Assembly (NCBI GenBank): GCA_964472945.1
Contig: CAYYNM010000108.1
Span: 1 to 10,640, forward strand
Direction: 5' to 3'
Length of the DNA: 10,640 nt
Source: QPIN01 sp964472945
GTDB taxonomy: Bacteria; Pseudomonadota; Gammaproteobacteria; Methylococcales; Methylomonadaceae
Position numbers and translations under genes: made by a program. Below the pieces are notes generated by a model. That model searched no databases. It was not told where the DNA came from and worked only from the letters and a program-made list of their open reading frames with translations. This document shows, piece by piece, positions 6,921 to 10,640 of the stretch. Each line of letters starts with the position of its first letter. The first letter of the stretch is position 1.

Positions 6921-8017
6921 TATTTTTCCTGATCAAGAATATTTTGATAAAAATAATCTTTCAGTAATTCAAAATCAACCTTCCCACTCACTTCATACAC
7001 TTTAATTTGAGTCAAAAGAGTCAAATATTTTTCTGGATCAAAAACGTTTAAATCACTTAAGAATTGACCTTTTCTATCTTGGTAAAACGGCCCGGAAGAT
7101 TTCATTATAGCCGGTAATAAATCCTGTCGATTTTGTAAATTAACGGTCTCAATATTAAACTCTTTGTCGCTATGGTGTTGCCAATTTAATACTATAAAAG
7201 CTTTTAATGGCTTACTTTTGGCAATACGCCCTGGACCATAAATAGATTCTATATCAACATCATATTTTTCTTCTAAATCCCATAACTGTTGCTTGGGTAA
7301 GTTAAGGAGTTGCTCTCTTTTTTGTGCAGGGATTAATGCATGTAAGCGAGGATTGTTTACAATTGTACCTGGATTAATTCTAGGTAATTTTGCAATACCT
7401 TCAGCATAAATAGTTTTTTTATTGCAAATAAATAAACGATCATTACTTAAGAAATTAATCTTATCGTCATCCATTAAACTTAACATAAAGGTGGATTTTC
7501 CGCCACCAGAAAACCCAGCAACAGCATAGGCATATTTTTTATCTACAATGGCCGCAGCATGACAAATAAGCCAGTCACGTTGTTGTAGCCAATTCATATG
7601 TTGACTGTTAATAAAATTAATAATTTGGTTTGAGTTAGCCAGGCAGGGGCCAGCCGCTATTTTGTAGTTTTCACTTTGTAAAAACAGCATACCTGTACGC
7701 ATTTTATAAATTAGACGGCCACCTTCGATATTACAGTAGCTATCTTTACGCCCTTTTTTACCAGGTTCCCTTGGCCAATCTTGGAATGAGATGGGGGGCT
7801 TTAATATTTCAGATTGAATAGCTATAACAGTAAGTGTAGGAAAGGTTTCTGCAATAAGCAAGTGTCTAAAATATTGTTTTAATTCGGTAAGCAATATTTT
7901 TGAATCACTTTGTACACGAATAATACAGTCGCCACATTGTAAGAATAAGGGTTCTTTTTGTAAGGTGTGGTTTTGTATTAATAGCTCTTTTACCGTTTCT
8001 ACTGAGTTAATCTGCAT
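6920..8017 (-). CDS. HprK-related P-loop kinase (HprK-related kinase B type, GAK system)
   Basis: A 365-residue protein related to the catalytic domain of HPr kinase/phosphorylase. The Walker A loop, GFSGGGKST, is at 168-176, preceded by ICHAAAIV (His153), as in HprK where a conserved His lies shortly before the P-loop. FLSNDRLF (Asn192-Asp193) occupies the place where HprK has its acidic catalytic pair. LPRINPGTI (about 211-219) and a late SGPFY segment (308-312) are further likely family marks. The N-terminal 150 residues are unlike the HprK regulatory domain. No HPr or other PTS gene is present in the window, so the target is probably something else, for example the amphi-Trp protein or a small molecule. 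The ATG at 8015-8017 has AGG 8 bases upstream and lies 11 bases inside the end of the ATP-grasp gene. Kinase fold confidence is high; the B-type assignment is from memory of the family and its neighbours. Confidence 0.9.
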   Translation of the reverse strand: MQINSVETVKELLIQNHTLQKEPLFLQCGDCIIRVQSDSKILLTELKQYFRHLLIAETFPTLTVIAIQSEILKPPISFQDWPREPGKKGRKDSYCNIEGGRLIYKMRTGMLFLQSENYKIAAGPCLANSNQIINFINSQHMNWLQQRDWLICHAAAIVDKKYAYAVAGFSGGGKSTFMLSLMDDDKINFLSNDRLFICNKKTIYAEGIAKLPRINPGTIVNNPRLHALIPAQKREQLLNLPKQQLWDLEEKYDVDIESIYGPGRIAKSKPLKAFIVLNWQHHSDKEFNIETVNLQNRQDLLPAIMKSSGPFYQDRKGQFLSDLNVFDPEKYLTLLTQIKVYEVSGKVDFELLKDYFYQNILDQEK

Positions 8018-8909
8018 TGTAAAGACCTAAATCTTGTAAAACATAATCCACATATTGCTCTGCAATATTTTGATTTAAGCCTTCTTTTGCACCTCGAAAA
8101 CCCCCAAAAGCTGAAACCTCAAAAATAACGGCACCCTGCTCAGTTTCAGCGACATCAACTGTGGTGTAAGACATATCGAACAAAGCTTGCGCTTTACTTG
8201 CCATTTCTATAATTTCAGCTGAAGGATCTGCTGCTGCATAACTGCCGCCACTATGAATTGTGGTATTCCATGCTTCTCCTTTAGTGACCCTGGCATAAGC
8301 TCCAATGTATTGACCATTGAGGAACATTAAGCCCATATCTTTTCCTCCTAATGCAATTTTCTGTTGAATATACATCATTGGGTTTTCGGCTTTAAATTCG
8401 GCTATTGCCTCAGCTATTTTTGATTTGCCGTCTTTTTTACTAATTACACACATGCCACGAGCTTTCGTTGAATATAAGGGTTTAAAAATAGCTTCACCAA
8501 ATTTCTCAACACTAGCAATAGCATCCGCTATATTTTCAGTAACAAGGGTGGCAGGCATGGGTATACCGGCATTTCTCAAGGTTACTGTGCAACTGAGACG
8601 ATCAATCAGGCGTAAAATATGGCTGGGCCGACTGTAAACTTTTATCCCTGAATTTTCGGCTACTCGGAGCAACTCAAGTCTATCTAAGGTATTGGGTGAA
8701 TATTGACTGCCTATTTTTTTTACAATAATGGCGTCTAAATCTGAAAAGCAGTGACCATTATAATGTAACTCACTTGTTTCCAAGTTTAATGATACATCAT
8801 TCATATCAATAATCTGGCGAAATCCTGTTTTTTCAGCAATAGCATCTGCCAATGTTTCAGTGGACCATTTTCCTGGTAAACCAACAACAGCTATTTTTTT
8901 ATTAGTCAA
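8007..8909 (-). CDS. RimK-like ATP-grasp enzyme (GAK system)
   Basis: Predicted ATP-dependent carboxylate-amine (or similar) ligase of the ATP-grasp fold, about 300 residues, cytoplasmic. The layout is RimK-like: a small N-terminal domain (about 1-95), then IDRLSCTVTLRNAGIPMPAT (about 103-122), an ATP-binding lysine in AIFKPL (Lys144), a YIQQKI strand with GGKDMGLMFLNGQYIGAYAR (about 181-207), and acidic metal ligands in TTVDVAE (Asp253) and IFEVSAFGG (Glu265). RimK and relatives have Glu-x-Asn here, so the usual metal-binding Asn is replaced by Ser267. Residue numbers count from the upstream TTG at 8912. I place the start at the second of two tandem TTG codons (8907-8909), because AAGGAG at 8917-8922 is then 7 bases away instead of 4. 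The gene overlaps the PhoU/APH fusion by 8 bases and the kinase gene by 11. This ligase type is a defining GAK component; its substrates are unknown. Confidence 0.9.
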   Translation of the reverse strand: MTNKKIAVVGLPGKWSTETLADAIAEKTGFRQIIDMNDVSLNLETSELHYNGHCFSDLDAIIVKKIGSQYSPNTLDRLELLRVAENSGIKVYSRPSHILRLIDRLSCTVTLRNAGIPMPATLVTENIADAIASVEKFGEAIFKPLYSTKARGMCVISKKDGKSKIAEAIAEFKAENPMMYIQQKIALGGKDMGLMFLNGQYIGAYARVTKGEAWNTTIHSGGSYAAADPSAEIIEMASKAQALFDMSYTTVDVAETEQGAVIFEVSAFGGFRGAKEGLNQNIAEQYVDYVLQDLGLYNAD

Positions 8910-10620
8910 CAAAAATCTCCTTAATGGGTGCTCGGTAGTTAGCTTGTTGTTTGCCAGTTAAACCGAGGACTTGTTCTATTAATAATCGGGAACGATAAAA
9001 CATAGCTTTAGCTAAAGTTTTATCAAGTGTAAAGCGCGGTGAAGTTGCTAATGACCGTGCTAGTCCAAAAGCTAAGCGTAGGTCGAATGTAGGGTCGTTA
9101 TGTTGTTGAGCAAATTTTGCTGCAAACTGATACATTGCCATATTGACATGTAATACACGTTGACGGTGTATTTTATCCAATGCCTTTAAACGATAATTGG
9201 AGACCATAAATACGGATATATCTTGTACGTAGTCCATAAAACAGGAACGATGTAAATCAATAAAATTAATTTTATTTTGTTGCGAATCGTAAATAATATT
9301 ATCAGTGTTAAAGTCACCGTGTATGTAAACAGAAAAAGGTGAACTTAGTGATTTTTCAAATTTATCTGCCTGGTTTAATAATTCGGAAAATGTAGGTAGA
9401 GTAATGCCTGCGATATTAGATTTTTGCTGCTCAAAGCCTGGGTGAATAGCATAAACATCAGGCAGGCGTTTTTTTAATTGTTGAATATAATAGGCTTTGG
9501 TTTGTTGTTTTTGTTGGGTTTTTTGCCAAATATCAGACATTGTGCCGGTAAGCTGTTTTAAGGCCATTTTTTGTAATTTATCTGAACCTTGCAGTAAAAT
9601 TTTCTCAAAGGTTTGGCCCTCTAAATGCTCAATAAGTAGTGCAGCTGATTTCCCTTTTTTTTGATAAGATAAAATTTTAGGTGCAATATTCGGGTATATC
9701 TCATGCCAGCGTTCAACACTTTGCAGCTCTTCTTTCAGTTTCTGTTTTTTGCCATCTTTAAAAATAGCAATAATATCTTCTTCATTGGCTTCGCTGATTC
9801 CTGAAATTGCACTGCCAGAGCGAGTTTCGGCGATTGTATCCAGCTCCAAATTTTTACTGGCTCCATTTTTATGCAGGTGTTCAACACAACGAGATAAAGA
9901 ATAATAGCGGTCAGTGGTGATTGTTTGTCCTAAATTGCGAGATAAAGTTGCATCACAAACTTTTAATAATGCATCTCCCATAGAGTTAATACTTTTAACC
10001 ACAAAAAGAGATGAAATAAGGTTGGCTGTATTTTTTCCTGATTCCAGTTCTTTACTGTACTTTTCAATAAGCAGGTCACATTTTTTTCTTAATCTCTGTT
10101 GAACATCAACTATTTTTAAGGCTTGTTGAGAGTCATTGTCTTGATTGGCTCGTTCAATAAGGCTAATGCCAAGAGCGACACGGTCTAATAATTGTTCGCA
10201 TTGGTTATTTAAAAAATCGTCCTTATCATTTAATTCAGCTGCATGATAAGTACAGTCTAAACAAAGCTCTGCGATACGTTCAAGGTGGTTAGCTATGTTG
10301 TCAATAGAGCGGAGCGCAATAATTTCAGTTTCATTATTTTCTGCTCCAAGCATCTGTTGAAAGCTATCATTGTGAATACGGGTTTTTAAATTGTGAATAT
10401 ATCCGCTACGATCAAGGCTGCATGGACTTAAATTTTTTTCTTGATCTGAAAAAAAACCTTGCAGGTTGGATATTTGTGTTCCTACTTCAACAACCAAAAA
10501 TCTAAGGTTATTGAGTTGGTTTTTTGGCAGGAGGATAGTCAATTTATTGATTCTAAAGGTAAGTAGGGAGCTATAAGTAGCTAACACCTGAATCCGTGAC
10601 TTCACTACGGCACAGAACAC
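8902..10620 (-). CDS. PhoU-like domain fused to APH-type phosphotransferase
   Basis: A two-part protein of up to 572 residues. About residues 35-240 are helical and resemble PhoU, with two repeats of the IANHLERIAELC type (near 108-120 and 209-224). About 260-550 form an aminoglycoside-phosphotransferase/choline-kinase-like fold: a Ser/Gly-rich loop near 265-275, a candidate ATP lysine (Lys288 in IAIFKDG), Brenner's motif HGDFNTDN (His434, Asp436, Asn441) and a metal-binding Asp455 in FIDLHR. It therefore probably phosphorylates a hydroxyl on a small molecule, or a protein, in the cytoplasm. The start is uncertain. The outermost codon is GTG 10618-10620, with an in-frame stop just upstream at 10624-10626. 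Other candidates are GTG at 10585-10587 and TTG at 10540-10542, none with a good ribosome site. The first 26 residues look unconserved, so the TTG is attractive. It is the first visible operon gene and overlaps the ATP-grasp gene by 8-11 bases. Confidence 0.88.
   Translation of the reverse strand: MFCAVVKSRIQVLATYSSLLTFRINKLTILLPKNQLNNLRFLVVEVGTQISNLQGFFSDQEKNLSPCSLDRSGYIHNLKTRIHNDSFQQMLGAENNETEIIALRSIDNIANHLERIAELCLDCTYHAAELNDKDDFLNNQCEQLLDRVALGISLIERANQDNDSQQALKIVDVQQRLRKKCDLLIEKYSKELESGKNTANLISSLFVVKSINSMGDALLKVCDATLSRNLGQTITTDRYYSLSRCVEHLHKNGASKNLELDTIAETRSGSAISGISEANEEDIIAIFKDGKKQKLKEELQSVERWHEIYPNIAPKILSYQKKGKSAALLIEHLEGQTFEKILLQGSDKLQKMALKQLTGTMSDIWQKTQQKQQTKAYYIQQLKKRLPDVYAIHPGFEQQKSNIAGITLPTFSELLNQADKFEKSLSSPFSVYIHGDFNTDNIIYDSQQNKINFIDLHRSCFMDYVQDISVFMVSNYRLKALDKIHRQRVLHVNMAMYQFAAKFAQQHNDPTFDLRLAFGLARSLATSPRFTLDKTLAKAMFYRSRLLIEQVLGLTGKQQANYRAPIKEIFVD
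8917..8922 (-). promoter_or_regulatory. Strong Shine-Dalgarno of the ATP-grasp gene
   Basis: AAGGAG on the minus strand lies inside the last codons of the upstream PhoU/APH gene. It is 7 bases before the TTG at 8907-8909 and 4 bases before the TTG at 8910-8912. The spacing favours the former as the start. It is the strongest ribosome site in the block and offsets the weak TTG initiation codon. Confidence 0.7.
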
Positions 10621-10640
10621 AAGCTATTGATTCCACAGCG

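Noticed and set aside
6920..8017. Classical HPr kinase/phosphorylase of the PTS
   Set aside because: The N-terminal region and the residues at the acidic pair differ from HprK, and no HPr or PTS gene is present.
10531..10536. GAGGAT within GCAGGAGGATAG on the plus strand, like a strong ribosome site
   Set aside because: The plus strand has no substantial reading frame after it, and the stretch is antisense to the N-terminus of the PhoU/APH gene.
8902..10620. Aminoglycoside resistance enzyme
   Set aside because: The APH fold is shared by many kinases; fusion to a PhoU-like region and the operon context point to a pathway kinase, not drug resistance.
10543..10640. Possible operon promoter upstream of the PhoU/APH gene, including a short imperfect inverted repeat CCGT...ACGG near 10593-10609
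   Set aside because: No -35/-10 pair with acceptable spacing was found, the repeat arms are very short, and the region may be coding if the outermost GTG is used.

Overview
The window is A+T-rich bacterial DNA throughout. The protein types (EAL-CBS-GGDEF, HDOD-REC-GGDEF, SixA-like phosphatase) suggest a gammaproteobacterium, perhaps an aquatic or sulfur/methane-associated one. That placement is an impression, since no phylogenetic marker is present. No rRNA, tRNA, CRISPR array, insertion sequence or other mobile element was seen, and coding density is very high.

Layout. Bases 1-1664 (+ strand) hold the 3' part of a c-di-GMP phosphodiesterase/cyclase gene with the order EAL - CBS-like pair - GGDEF; its start lies left of the window. 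It converges on a minus-strand block that fills the rest. In the direction of transcription (right to left) this block encodes: a PhoU-like/APH-fold phosphotransferase fusion (8902-10620), an ATP-grasp ligase (8007-8909), an HPr-kinase-related P-loop kinase (6920-8017), a SixA phosphatase-Nudix hydrolase fusion (5946-6920), a second histidine phosphatase (5245-5946), a PPP-type metallophosphatase (3896-5242) and an 87-residue amphi-Trp domain protein (3646-3909). After a 57-base gap comes an HDOD-REC-GGDEF response regulator (1732-3588). The first seven genes overlap by 1-14 bases or lie 2 bases apart, so they almost certainly form one translationally coupled operon.

Interpretation. ATP-Grasp enzyme + Amphi-Trp protein + HprK-related Kinase is the combination that protein-family curators named the GAK system. 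To my knowledge it was defined only by conserved gene neighbourhood and its biochemical role is unknown. This copy carries an unusually full phospho-chemistry set: two predicted kinases, one ATP-dependent ligase, three phosphatases of two unrelated folds, and a Nudix domain. A reasonable model is a pathway that makes, phosphorylates and dephosphorylates a small molecule or a modified protein, with the amphi-Trp protein as carrier, target or structural partner. The downstream HDOD-REC-GGDEF gene may connect the system to c-di-GMP signalling. The domain identities are well supported by motifs; the shared pathway is inferred from operon structure.
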